Under the pieces are notes generated by a model. That model was not told the origin of the DNA and ran no database searches. It saw only the letters and a list, made by a program, of their open reading frames with translations. Shown in pieces: positions 47,084 through 59,886 of a DNA stretch of 64,000 nucleotides. How positions within the stretch are numbered: position 1 is the first letter of the stretch; each line of letters opens with the position of its first letter. Origin of the DNA: Phorcus lineatus (taxonomy: Eukaryota > Mollusca > Gastropoda > Trochida > Trochidae). The translations under genes were made by a program, and so were the position numbers. The stretch is from positions 38,424,839 through 38,488,838 of the forward strand of contig OV121091.1 of NCBI GenBank assembly GCA_921293015.1, in the 5' to 3' direction.

Positions 47084-50000
47084 TAACATTTTGAATTTGA
47101 TTTTTATCAAGGACAGAGAAGGTACATGATATAGGAATAAACAAATAATTAGTCTTTAACTTCACAAACCTCTGCAAGCCTCTGTTAGAATGTTGATGAA
47201 GTCAGTTACGAGGTCAGTTTACTAGATCAACACTCAACACTCTCCCCACTAACTTAATAATGCTAACTTCATAGAAGCATTTCAAGCAATGGACCGGTGC
47301 CAAACATAATTACGCCGACAGACCTACTAATGACTGTATGTTAGTTAGGTAGCAGAAGAGTATCCTTGTGAACTAGGTTAGAGGAGCATTGAAGCAGATC
47401 GTGTTGCTAAGAATAACAAAGAATAAACCGAAGATGTAAGAAGGTGCAGTTTTAAAGAGAAGAAGATAAGGGTATAATTGGCAGGGCTTGTTCCAGAGCT
47501 GAACGGTTCACTGGTGTGATTGAGAGGAATGTTATAGAGTGCTGCCATCAGTCCACAGTGGATAGATATTGTCTAAGCATCCTTCTCAAATTCTGGAATT
47601 CCACCAATATAAACAGATAGTCAGAAGATCTTAACTTTGTTTTTATTTGACACAAAGCAAAACAAACAACTAACATCAACCTGATTTTCCAATTAGTAGG
47701 GATGGTTTGCTTAATGTTAATTGTCAAATTTAATTAGAAAAGAATTTGTTGTTTTTGTCTATTTGAAGTTTGTTGACATGAATGTTCTTGCAAGGCCTCA
47801 ACTATTAAAGGGGCATTAAAAAGTGTTTTCATTTCATTAATATTTCATTTCTTCAAATTTTCCTTAATAAATTAGTTTAAGCAAAATGTATTATTGTAAG
47901 AGGGTTCAACATCTCATAAATCAAACCGACAATTCATTTATAGAGTATCAAGCATCAAGCAAAAACTGCATGTGGCCATTTAAGTGTGAACAGTTTTTAA
48001 TCATTTGAGATAGGGAAATGGATTCCCATAGCTTAACCAAACATGATATTTCTTGCAGTTGGTAGCGTTTATTTTTGTTTTCGTGAGATCTCTTTGTGTA
48101 CCTAAAAACATGCTAGTGCCCATTTCTCGGGTTCCATTTTATGATAGGCATGTAAACTATTTTTGATTACTTTTTTGATAGGCATTGTTGAAGCTGATGT
48201 GATGAATAAGATTAATAACTTTTATTGATGACTTCTTTCTGTATTGAGGGCAACTTTTCTAATGGTTTAATCAAGACTTTTAAAAAAGGACTTTGATAAA
48301 GGTGTCAAGAAAATGAATTAAAATATAAATTAAAAAGTTGCCTTCATGTTATTCAAAATTCTAATCTCAATATTAAACAAAATGTTTTGAAAATTATTTT
48401 ATTTTATTATTGGCATGTGTAAGTGAAACAAGGTCATAAAAAAACCAATGATGGTTTATGAAATATGACTGATTGAAAAATAAGCAAATTTTAACCTTGA
48501 TAATTGCAAAAAGAATTTTCACTTCAACAATTACTGCATGAGTACAGTCTTTTTTCTATAAAAGCTTTTAATCAATTAGAAGTTTTGATTCACACTAAAG
48601 TATACACATTTCATATCATATTCATTGAAATCTAAATTCATTAAACATTTCCAGTAAGCTATGTTTATCTGGGAAACATAATCCACTTATTTCAGGCCAG
48701 TAAACAGACTTATATGACAGGAGTAAATAGATCATTTCCTTATAGTCTGAGACAGATGAACAGCAAATTGAATATCATTACAACTATAGGTCCACACAAG
48801 TCTGAGAAGGGCAACAGAAACACAAACAAGCATCCCTGGAGATCAATGTGCATTAAACCAACAACATCAACTCTATAAAAATGACCGAACTTCCTGGTAT
48901 AAGACTCTATCATTCATATTGAAAACTTTCATCTTCTTCAAATATCAGAAAGGCCAAACAACAAATACCAGAGAACAAACAAACTACAGCTAAAATAAAG
49001 AGTACATCATTGAACTTTAAAACATATAAAGCATCTTCTTTCATCAAAGAACTGCCATATGCCTGTTAATGATTGGGTAACATGATCTTTATGGCATTTC
49101 CATCAGGAATAGCACTTGTGTTTGTGAATAGAATATCATGAATGACATGCAAACCACGCTTTCTGTCTTTGAGAGGGGCAAGACATACATATAACTATAT
49201 CATTATCATCTCCTACTAAATAGCAATGTAACAATTCATCGATAGTATCAATGTTTTCATCGTTTACTACGCGATAAGAGTGCTTCGCTACTAAACACAT
49301 TGAGACAATACATCAGGATATTTATATCATGAGGGTCAATGAAGATTGAGACAACTTATCCTGATACTATTAACAAAATTTCTTTGAAATAAATAACTAT
49401 ATTAGCTGATAAAGTCAGATCGTTTACTATTAGACCATTAGAAAAACCAAGAGTCCACATGATGAGGGGATTAAACCAATCTCTTCTAGGAGAAAAATGA
49501 AACTCCATAATACCAGCATAAAAATACTTAAATAAACAGACCATCATATTATTTTCCATGTCAACTTTTTTCTATTAACAGAGAACCGATATCTGACACT
49601 TAATATGTATTTACATACAACACAAAATAAATTTTTAAAATCATGCATGATAAAGAGACCATGGAGTTTAGTAATGACCAAAACGAAGCTTAGATAAACA
49701 AGTCGCCATATTCTATTTCAAATCAATGATTCTCCTTTCATAAACAAACATAAATGTCATTGAATGAGTCATAAGAGAACAGAGACTCAGCTGGGTCTTC
49801 CTGACTTCTGATTCTCAGTAAATTGAAAAATCCAAAACACACAAACAAACTGTATAATTATACATAGCAAAATGTCATATTGTGTGATATGAATGATTAT
49901 TATCCCTATAGACTTGTCTATATAAACAAACAAAGGCAGATATAGGCATGGTGCCTTAATACATATCAACTATTTATTCTCTCATGACAAAGAATCCATT

Positions 50001-50147
50001 TGTCAGCAAGGGATATCCAAACACCCTGGAGCTCCACTAACTGAGTGTGAATGACTGACAGCACTGAAGCAATCCGCAAGAGGTTCTGACACTGAGCTGA
50101 TAACTGGCAATTGGCAATCACATTTTATAAGTAGTAGTGCTCACCAT
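47084..50147. other. AT-rich sequence, no gene; holds one repeat fragment
   Basis: 47955-48046 is the second copy of the fragment at 26798-26887. Other open frames (49356-49559 and 49787-49969, minus) have no support. Confidence 0.5.
47955..48046 (+). repeat. Dispersed repeat fragment, matches 26798-26887
   Basis: Shared blocks are AAGCAAAAA, TGCATGTGGCCATTT, AGTGTGAACA and CTTAACCAAAC; the similarity fades on both sides. Confidence 0.6.
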
Positions 50148-50333
50148 CTAAACATCAATGGAGCTTCTCCCGGCATTCTTACATCCAATCTGGAGTCCAT
50201 CCATATGTAGTAGGGCTGTCCAGTTTATATCCAGTGTGGTCCCTTTCATCTGAGCACACTCCTCGCTCAGATAACCATTAACTACAAGGCGCTGATGGTT
50301 GTGGATCATGATGATGTACTTCATGTCCGAGTT
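50148..50333 (-). CDS. Possible terminal exon, unrecognised protein (low confidence)
   Basis: On the minus strand the frame is open from at least 50333 to a TAG at 50148-50150, in a patch distinctly less AT-rich than its surroundings. From the ATG at 50324 it reads MKYIIMIHNHQRLVVNGYLS, then EECAQMKGTTLDINWTALLH, then MDGLQIGCKNAGRSSIDV. Residue use is balanced (Gly, Asp, Glu, Cys, Trp, His), unlike the lysine/asparagine/isoleucine-rich chance frames nearby. An acceptor-like AAATCTTAAAG borders 50333, though its pyrimidine tract is weak. A consensus donor-like ATG|GTGAGC lies just after the stop. It could be the last coding exon of a minus-strand gene or a decayed exon. No family is recognised. 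Confidence 0.35.
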   Translation of the reverse strand, partial: NSDMKYIIMIHNHQRLVVNGYLSEECAQMKGTTLDINWTALLHMDGLQIGCKNAGRSSIDV

Positions 50334-51983
50334 CTTTAAGATTTGTTGATGTTTGTGTAGGAATTATATTTTTTACATTTAGCATATCATCTTTTACAAT
50401 AATCAGTTTATATTAGGAGATAGTGCCTGTAATTGGCAAAAGCTCTCTTTGAGTCATATATCAAGGATATAGTCAACTTGTTTAGAAACATTTATGTAGT
50501 GAAAGAACTGATTTTTTTGCCTTCATTATTGACACATTATCTTCAATAACAACATATTTTGAAATCATTGCTGGTAATAGATAAAATCTACCTTGGAGTC
50601 AGACATCATCAATATAGTTTTGACTTTATTAGACTTACCAACTAGTGACTGCATGTTCAAACTTGAGCTTATGGAGATATTAGTTCCAATCCATTTTGTG
50701 TGGCGATATGTAAGAATCACAATTTGTTAATATGGAATAATCCTTGAATGACAAATGGTTGAAGATATACCTGATCCTAAGCTATCTAAGCCAGCTGGTG
50801 AAAGTGACACAGAGTATGTTTTATCATTTTTTATATTTCTCGAATAATAGCCAAAAGACCAAAGAACCGCCGTGTAATTGTTAAAAAGTCTAAATTCTGT
50901 TTCCCATTTACATGTATATTAGTTGAATGACCTACTAAACACTACCAACCCATTCTGGTATTTGTGTCTGTGGTAAATAAGTTTCAAAAATTATGTTTGA
51001 GTTACTGGCGTGCGCCACTGACCGGTTTTTCGATCTCAAATTATGACTGAAATCTGTTAATTGTCACTGAACTAAAAAGCAACTGGATGCTATTTTTCAT
51101 AATCCACCACTACCCCTCGATAGATAAAGTAACACTATTAATATGATTCAATATATTTGAGTCAAACAACATACTCTGTGTCTCTTTAAGGTTTAACAAT
51201 GAAATAGAGGATAAGAAAGATGATATATTTGCTTAACATTACAAAAAGTGCTATGTTTTTTATGCATCAATATATGAATATAGTTGCATTGCCATGAATA
51301 AGCGACAGGTGATTGGTTTTGAAATAGTCTGTTGAATATCAAGTATTGTAACATGTACAAATGAAGCTGTGAAAACCTTCTACGATTTCAATTAGCGATA
51401 ACAAACCTGCAATCCACACTCCATTATGAATAGTCACGTACACTGTCTAATAGGTAATTGGGATACAGTTAGATTACATATGAAATGAAGACATGAAGCA
51501 TCATCATACCGGTTTCTTTAATGGTTTTTACCCTGGTACAAAAAGTTAAAATGTTTGAGTGATAGAATTGTCCCGTAGGTATGCCTACTACCAAAAATGT
51601 GAATTTAAAAGAAAGAGTTATGACTTTAAAACCCATTCTGTGGCAGTCAATAAGTTATAAACAGTGTCAGTGACAGGACAACTCCTGAAAGCAATTCCTA
51701 AATAGTCAGCAAGGCAATCACGTCACCATTTGAGCAGTGTCACTGGGCTGGCGGAGGAGGGCTGAGTGATACGCTGCTTGTAAGGAGTAATCAGTCTGCT
51801 AAAGTGTGAAATGCTCCTTCACTTGATGGCAGGGTCATGCAACCACAAACACTCCCTGGTTTTTGATTAGTTCCTCAGGCACAATCCATTGTGTTTCTAT
51901 ACAGATGGTCAAACAACAAATAGGAATGGGTTTTGGAATGATGAAATATGCTTAAGGGAGGTGATTTAGTTGAGTTAAACAAA
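50334..51983. other. AT-rich sequence, no gene seen
   Basis: A short less AT-rich patch at about 51715-51790 (CTGGGCTGGCGGAGGAGGGC) is not open in a convincing frame. Nothing else is supportable. Confidence 0.45.
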
Positions 51984-52120
51984 GACTAAATAATGGGGTA
52001 GTGATGACTAAATAATGGGGTAGTGATGACTAAATCATGGGGTAGTGATGACTAAATTATGGGGTAGTGATGACTAAATAATGGGGTAGTGATGACTAAA
52101 TCATGGGGTAGAGATGACAA
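51984..52120. repeat. 22-bp tandem repeat, six units
   Basis: GACTAAATAATGGGGTAGTG recurs every 22 bases at 51984, 52006, 52028, 52050, 52072 and 52094; variants are AAATCATGG and AAATTATGG. Confidence 0.95.
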
Positions 52121-53118
52121 GGTCATTCAATGACCATTACCTGAAAGACTTTGTGGGCAGCGCCTGTACAAAACTTTGTATTTTAAATACTTATGTGTGT
52201 AGGTGTAATAAACTGTCTAATATGAAATGGTCAAGTGAGATGATCTATGTCCAAAAAAAATCCCAAGACTATAACACTTTTGTCTTATTGCATTACTTGT
52301 TGCATTAGAAGTGAAAATTAATAAGCTAAAAAGCATAAGGGGATTTTAGAAACATCACTTTCAAGAAAATTATGAAAATAAGAGTACCACTGCATCAGAA
52401 AAGCTTGCAACAATATCATGTGGTGACATTTAAAAATCTGTATAGCTTGTGAAAACAACAAAACTGATATTACATTAAAGTTACACTGTAGCCAGGACCA
52501 GTATGTAGGTCACCATGACCTTAGAGATATCGCGATGACTTAACAAGCTGTGACCAAAAATCCTGCCGCCAGAACTGATAAACCGACAGACTAATGTTCA
52601 TTTGCAACACAATTATTTTATTATTTTATTAATTTAGAAAAAAGAGCTTTGGAAAACTGACTTTCAGTGCAGATGAATTTGAAAAAGAGATTTGCTTTTC
52701 AAGAGGTTATGCTAAGTTATGGAGTAGTGAGAGGACAAAATATTATCACCTACAGTCTGTGTTAGACAGATAAACTGATTGCTTTAATCCATGATCATCT
52801 GTTAGCCAAGTCCCTCTTATTCTCTGAATATGATAACATAATTTGAAAATACTTCATAATGATGGCTTTGATAATGACATCCTGAGAATATACATTCATG
52901 AGTTGAAGCTGTTGAGATTGCTATGTTGTAAATATACTCCAAAATGGAAGACTTGCTTGAGTTTAATATCTACTCTCAGCAGTGATAATAAAGATTAGAT
53001 TGTATGAAAAGAAAAAAAATAAAGCTAAGCAAGTTTTGCTTTCCTTAATCACTCAATCCATAAAAAAAATCAATTGGCAATATAGCAATAACTTCAAGAA
53101 CACTTCACTTAATTTTAC
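52121..53118. other. AT-rich sequence, no gene seen
   Basis: The open frame 52114-52308 (+) has no splice-like borders. No repeat is recognised. Confidence 0.45.
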
Positions 53119-53324
53119 TTGAGGACACCGTGTCAGTATTGCTGCCACCTCAAGTCATACCCTCAATCTCTAACGCTGTCTTCAGAGGAACATATATCAG
53201 ACTTGAGACCAACATCAGGTTTTTAAGTATTGATTTAAGCAGCAGTGCAGCAGTGCACAATGCATCTACTGCAGACGGTGAGCGAGATGCAGAACCGAGT
53301 CATTCTCTATCAAAACTTCTCTGA
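53119..53324 (+). CDS. Possible exon, unrecognised protein (low confidence)
   Basis: An acceptor-like TTAATTTTACTTGAG precedes 53121. The frame then reads DTVSVLLPPQVIPSISNAVF, RGTYIRLETN and SSSAAVHNASTAD. A consensus donor-like GACG|GTGAGC follows at about 53279, and without splicing the frame closes at 53322-53324. A second plus frame over 53245-53478 (MHLLQTVSEMQNRVILYQN, FSDFFHSL...) also looks protein-like, so the true frame is unclear. The patch is less AT-rich than its neighbours. No domain is recognised. Confidence 0.22.
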
Positions 53325-53478
53325 CTTCTTCCACAGTTTGACAAGAAGAGATTGGGAAATTGGACATCAATCTTTACAGTTATTGAATCAGCTCATGGTC
53401 ATGAAGTGCCTTATCATTTATGAATATGTTTACTACCATATTCCATCAACATATGTATCAATTTGCAGACTTATATGA

Positions 53479-56400
53479 TGATCTATGCCAAAAATAGAAC
53501 TGAAAATAAATTTGACTGGAAACATTAAAAAATATTAAGATCTAACCAATATTTCATAAAAGAATACATCTAAAACATGATTACTCGAAAATTGCAACAA
53601 ATTGTAATGAAAGGACTTGAAAAGAAAGTTGAATAAGGACTGATTTCCACTCTTTCTAACAGAAATGATGTTGAAAAGTAAAAGTTTGGATATTAGGAAC
53701 TATTCATGGAAACATTGAATTTTTCTTGAGTTGTGACTGAATATAAGGGATAAAGCTGGACTATAGATGTCTTACATAGATGTCTTCTTATCTACACAAG
53801 ATTTGATTTAGCATCGACTTTCATTGCACATTAAACCTTGTAAATGTCATGAGAATGATTAAAACAAAGCTTAATTTACATTTTCTTACTACATAAAGGT
53901 TATGTATATTTCAAGACAGTAGGTAATGTCAGTAAATCACATTTAATTTCATAATGAAATTTCCACAAAATACAATATGTATAAATATTTAGTTTTTCAA
54001 AATAAGTATATGTATCTTTGAAAATCATGATTATATATAAGACATTAAGATGTAATGTTCATCAAATCATCACCTTCATAATTACCTTAACAAAACCTAA
54101 TGGCAAGTATATATATTTACCTTTACATTTACATTAAAGAAAATCTTTCGTAGGTCAGCGTCAAAATGTGTAACTCCACCTTAAAAACATGCTCCATCCC
54201 CTACCCTTTAGCTTTAAACTCACTTTCAAATAAAACATTTCACTTACTCATCAGAGAGTTTCCAAATTTTGATGAATGTTCAATTTGCATCCTTTCTGAT
54301 GTCTGACTGAATTTTTTGGTCTCCTCAAAGGAGTTGTAGCAAGTGCATCTGACATAGATGCAAGACACGGAGCTGCCTCTTCATATTACACCAGTTCAAT
54401 ATGATATACAAGGGGCATTTCTCAATGCAATGTTTAATCTACTTAAGTATAATCATTAAAGACTGTCCATGCAGTCACTTGCCATGGGATACAGATATAT
54501 CTTAATGTGTCACAGGTGACACTGAAATATAATAATTTTCTTCTTCTTCTCTCCTTCTCTTAAGTACAATTATCCAAGACAATGTCCGGTCACTTGCCTT
54601 GTATATATTTTATTGATTTATGTTATTTATATTCTCATGTGCCACCATTTGTTGATTGAGAAATAAACTGTTCTGTCTGTCTGCCTGAGATAGTTAATAC
54701 CCTCAACTTGAATTCCCTAAGCTGTTTGTTAAGAGCACCAAACCGGTTTTTCTTTGAAGATTATTCCTAAAAATATTGGCACTAATGATATGATGATATG
54801 GTTTATTACATATATAAATTTCACATGTACATCTCATTCAAAACAACAGATGAAAACATTGTATAAGGTTTTTTTTCAAATGTACATGTGAAACATGACA
54901 AATGGAATGGGATAGATATGATTTTCATTAAATAGCTTGTCTGAAGTGCATGAGTGATATTTTTGTAACCATCCCCTAAATCTGGCTTTTAACTTGTCTT
55001 TATTCACTCTTCAATGAATTGATGATAGGCTCTAGCACGTTTGTTTTCTTATGATTATGAAGGCAATTTTAATTTTAGAAAATGTAGTTATGTATAAAAA
55101 ACATGTCTTTTAGATAAATTACCTTATTAAAAATGATTTTCGTGTATGAAATAAGACAATTTTCAAGCATGTAATATTTGAAAACAAGGAGAATGAATTT
55201 ACTTTACTTTAATTATTGAGAATATACAATTAACAAAATTAATGTTAATTTGATGCTACAAAGGTGTTCAGCATTGTTTGAAATCAATGTGAAATACTCA
55301 ATGACAGCAGTATAGACGTCAACAACGGTTTAATCTTACCTCTTTTATTTCCTATGTTTGAGCATCATGCAAATCTTCTGGAGGCTTTGCTTTCATCACA
55401 TGCTGAATATATGTGAAGCAAACAAAACTTAATAGAAACATACTACCAAAATCAGTTCCTTAAATGTTTATAGTCCAAACATGGTAACATTTACCCACTT
55501 GCCCATAATTAGAATGTTGGATAGTTTGACATGTGGGTATGGCCATTTCTGAAATAGATACATAAGCATGATGTAGTATTCTTTGGTACTAGTTAAGGTA
55601 TCATTTATCATATTCAGCAATTAATTCTTAACTTTATCTGAAAGAATACATAGTTTGCCTCCTACTGTTTGCTGAAATATAAAAAAGTCAAGTTTGGACC
55701 TCAGGGACTGTAAAAGAGTCAATTCATACCCAGAATTTTACTTATTTTACATGATGAGTCGCAAAAATATATGCAAAGTTTTATATCTGTCTAAAATTCA
55801 TCAGCCTCGACTTTAAACTCTCTGAAGGCATTCTACAAGTTGGTAGCATCAAGCCAACAAAGATTACATTGATGATCAATTCTTTATCCATTTTGAGCCC
55901 TCTTTAGTTTTTAACATCAATTAGGGTTGGAACGTTTGAACAACATTATAGATAAAAAAGAATATTCATAACATTTGTTTCTGGAAAGGAAGTAACAAAA
56001 ACCAATAGATTACGTGACAGACACTTAAAAAGGAATTTCTGATAAGATACAGATTAGTTTGTAAAAGCTGTAGAAAGTTAAATTAAGTTGTAATTTTCTT
56101 ATTCAACTGAATTTAAAGTTTTGATTTATCTGATCTGTAAAAGGAACTTTAGGATGAGCGATAAAATGACTCTTGAGATGAAAATAGTTGAGGTTCATTA
56201 CTTTTGATACACACTTTATAAATATCGAACTTGCGTTCACGTGCTGAGTGCATCCTTAAATGTTGTCATTGATCACTAAAGAGGTATTAATTATGTCTTT
56301 GACAAAATCTTTATGTTTGGAATTAATGAAGAGATTTGAGCTATTGATGTAAATGCAACTGGCCGGATCATTACATTCAAGGTTAATTTGACTTCTAGAA

Positions 56401-56649
56401 AAACAAACATTTTCTCTTAATTTCTCAATTTTCATTCTCTTTGAAAGCATTTCAAGGGATGATTTTAAAACATGCCTTGGGAATAAAATTTGATGAATGA
56501 TTGGGTTTTACAATGAACATGTTTGCCCTAAAGTCTTCAAAAGACTTTTAAGCATCAATGTAGTGATTGATTCAAACAGCAATTTTTGCTGGTTTTCAAC
56601 ATTATTGTACTGTAATTGAAAAACAATGCATGTCAATCAAAATTGAAAT
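53479..56649. other. AT-rich sequence; possible retroposon tail near 54.5-54.69 kb
   Basis: GAGAAATAAACTGTTCTGTC followed by TGTCTG (about 54658-54685) is the kind of 3' end seen in CR1/L2-like LINEs and partner SINEs: an AATAAA-type motif followed by a short tandem repeat. Only the tail is suggestive. Otherwise no gene is seen. Confidence 0.4.
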
Positions 56650-56880
56650 TCTTTCTGATTTAATGATTTTATTAGTAACTTTATTAAATATCATAAAATT
56701 CAAACTTTGTTAACTTCAACAAGAAATGACTTCTATATAAAACTAAGATGGTTCGTGGCTCATAATTTAAGTTTTTCCTGATTTAATGATTTTATTAGAA
56801 ATTCTATTCAATATCATCAAATTCAAACTTTCTAAATGTCAACAAGAGTGAAATTCTATATAAAAACAAAGATGTTTTCC
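56650..56880. repeat. 123-bp tandem duplication
   Basis: CTGATTTAATGATTTTATTAG at 56655 recurs at 56778. Both copies continue with ATATCAT.AAATTCAAACTTT, TCAACAAGA and TTCTATATAAAA. Diverged. Confidence 0.8.
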
Positions 56881-57265
56881 ATACACCATACACAGATTTC
56901 AAGGCATAAAACTCCTTTATTCTCAGTATGAAATATTTCAAATTATCATTTGCTTATAAAGAAACCACAATAAATTCCTGCCTACAAACCAAAGCAACTT
57001 CTAGTCAATACACTTCACTTGTGGAACAATTATTCATATGATTTCATACCAAAACCATAGTTGAACAATGATATCTTCTACTTCATTTTACATAAGAGTA
57101 TTTTCTCTGAAATCAAGTTGAGGAGTTCTGCCATTGTCAGTGACAACATCAGTCCAAGCAAACAGATGGAATCACTGATATAAACCATTCTTCCAACATA
57201 CCTGCTCCAAATAGAATCTTCTTTGTCACAACAATTATTACCCAATACTTATATCTATTACCTAC

Positions 57266-57375
57266 CTCTGTAAAAGCAAGTGCGTCATCAGTAAGCATTT
57301 GCGACAGACTCAGAGGCTCGCCAGCTGCCAAATATTTGTTCTTGCACATTTCCAGCATTGCATAGTGCCACTTTA
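57266..57375 (-). CDS. Probable internal exon, unrecognised protein
   Basis: On the minus strand, CATTTTACTTTACAG is a good 3' splice site just before 57375, and ACAGAG|GTAGGTAAT is a good donor just after 57266. The 110 bases between are open in the frame KWHYAMLEMCKNKYLAAGEP, then LSLSQMLTDDALAFTE. This is a balanced, amphipathic, helix-like sequence (aromatic start, charged middle) unlike chance frames of AT-rich DNA. The intron phases would be 1 on the 5' side and 0 on the 3' side. The surrounding kilobases show no partner exon that I can recognise, as expected if introns are long. I do not recognise the protein family. Confidence 0.42.
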
Positions 57376-58565
57376 CTGTAAAGTAAAATGCTTGCAAGTG
57401 GAATTTTAGCCTTCTGGATGTATAATATTTCATGTTAGCTAATCTTCAGCCACTGTCTGGGATTATTCCCTCTATCAATGAGGTATGATTCTTATAAATT
57501 GGCCACCAATCAGACCAAGTGATGACATGAAAAATGTTGATATCATAATCAGGTTTTTCATAAATAGCAAATACAAGAAGAAATACAAACAAATAAAGCT
57601 ATATCCATCTTTGTGGCAATATTTCTATTTAAGTTTTTGGTGAGGTGCTTTGGAAGATTAACTTGCCTTTAAATGAACAATATTTTGCCTTTTAAATGAA
57701 CAAGCTTGACCATCACCCTGTCAGTCAAAGGTCAACTAAAACTATTTAAAGCATTTAACTGTTAAAATAGTTCTGGTTATAGAAGTAGACATATGATCAT
57801 AGGTCAACACAAATTTGATTTTCCTATCACTTAATTCCTAATTGAAGCCTTTAGTGTTGTTAACCCATTGTTAACATTTCACAGTATCACATGGATTAAC
57901 ATTCAATAACCTCTGGGTATTAAAGCAAATATCAACCATATATGATTGTTTAAATAGATTATTATCACAGTTTAGGCACCATTTACACTGCAGTAACCAT
58001 TTACAGTGACCAATATATTCCTTGTATATGCATTTGTAAGCTGTTAATATCAGTGTCCCATATCTAACACACTGTGCCTGTGACCTTTCTCAACCTGTGA
58101 CTATACACTTCATTTGATACAGAACATGTATAAGTCTCTGGCTTCGCACTGATAAACATAATTTTCTGGTCTAAAGTGAGGTTATGCATAATCAAATATC
58201 TGTTCATTTTGTTGGGTTCTGTTTCATTACAATACAAGAGATGTGTGTTTTTAAACAGTTAGAGGGTTGCGCTGTATGTCTTGCTAGCAGTTTGGCATCT
58301 TTTTAGGGCGATTTTCCTTTTTGGATGATACTGATAATTTAAAATTTAGTTTGTGTCTTAGAATAACCTTAGTTGCCATCACAGAAGCTTTCAATGATAA
58401 ACAGACAAGTTTCAACAGTCTTAGTTATTATTATTTTCATATCAATCAATTCAAATAACTCAAAAGACATTTGATCTTACTATTCAAATGCATTAAAGTC
58501 TTCGATAAAAGAAATAACGGATTAACATCAGGTTCTAAGTACCATTAGCCTGAATAATTCTGCAG
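57376..58565. other. AT-rich sequence, no gene seen
   Basis: A short direct repeat, TTGCCTTT(T)AAATGAACAA, occurs twice near 57663-57703. Nothing else. Confidence 0.45.
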
Positions 58566-58620
58566 TATTGTTTGCACCATGTGTTCATGCATTAATCATA
58601 TTTAATGCACGCAAACAATA
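58566..58620. repeat. Small imperfect hairpin
   Basis: TATTGTTTGC ... GCAAACAATA are the ends. Inside, TGCATTAA pairs with TTTAATGCA. Confidence 0.6.
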
Positions 58621-59886
58621 AATATCAAACCACTTATCATAAGTTCTATTTGCGTCATCATGATAAATCGAGTGGCAGTTTTATTACGGAATAACCTCGG
58701 TCCCTATGCAGAATTAGATAGGCATCACACCGGGCTGGTTAGTTCTATGTCCGCTATCACTGACAATAAAACAATAACAACCAACTCTTCTCTGGATTTG
58801 CCCATGCAGAAGTCATTGGGATACTTGATTTACAAAAAGTTATATATATGTGTTTTGTTTATGAGTTAATGTCAAAAAACTGATATAAGGCAAAATAGCA
58901 TCATTATCATTGTCATTTTTATTGCAATTAAATGAATATCCTTTAACAAAAAATTCATATTTCTACAAAACATGTCATAATTATCCTTGTTTGAAACATT
59001 CTCTGGAAAATAATTTAATGCAAAATGGATAACATTTTACCATTTTAGGTCCTGCAATGTATAGGACAGCTTATCTTTAGCTACTTGGGAGTTTTGAATT
59101 ACCTCGTTTGTTTAGAAAAATGGATTCCTGTTAATTGCCCACTTAGAATTGTATTTGCTCTAACTACTAACATTGCTTAAATATCAATAAAATCTCATAT
59201 CAAATATTCATTAAAAAATTCATCAGATAAATACATTGCAAGTCAGGTATTGAATATTCAAATAATGTTTCATACTTCAAATAATTAAGAAAAACATATT
59301 CATGAATTAAAAAACAAAACGGAAAAGATCACTGAATTCTTTCACTTAATGTCCTAGATTCCCATAATGGTAATTACATTATTATATTTTTACAAAAAAG
59401 TGTGCACTTTCACGAAGCATATGCCATCAGATACGGTGGAAAATCAATACAAGACGTTAACAATTCTTCACGTAAAATGGAATACTGACACCACATAATT
59501 GAAAACAAAAAATTTAATATGATGGAGGAAAAGTTTTCAAGTTATCAAATTATGGTAAAAAAAATCTTTTCATTTTGAGTCAACACTGATGTCATTTAGA
59601 CGTAATAAACAAGAGTTGATATCGTTGCTCACATTTAATTCCGTCTCAGATCATAAAAGAAGACATATTGACATATTGACTTGAGGACAAAGCCCCCTCA
59701 CAGTAAAGCTATTCATGTTTAAAATGTTCAGTTTAACACTGGTATCATCAACAAGAGTTAATTAATACCCCCACGAGATGACGGCGCTGGAGGGGATTTT
59801 TGTGTCCTTCTCAAACACAAGTAAGACAGGATGTTGTGGGCTACTCATCAACCTCTCTTGAAGTTTAAAGGTACAATAGAAGACAT
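58621..59886. other. AT-rich sequence, no gene seen
   Basis: The open frame 58660-58869 (+) is unsupported. A CCCCCACGAGATGACGGCGC patch near 59768 resembles the edge of a transposable element, but no partner end is found. Confidence 0.4.
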
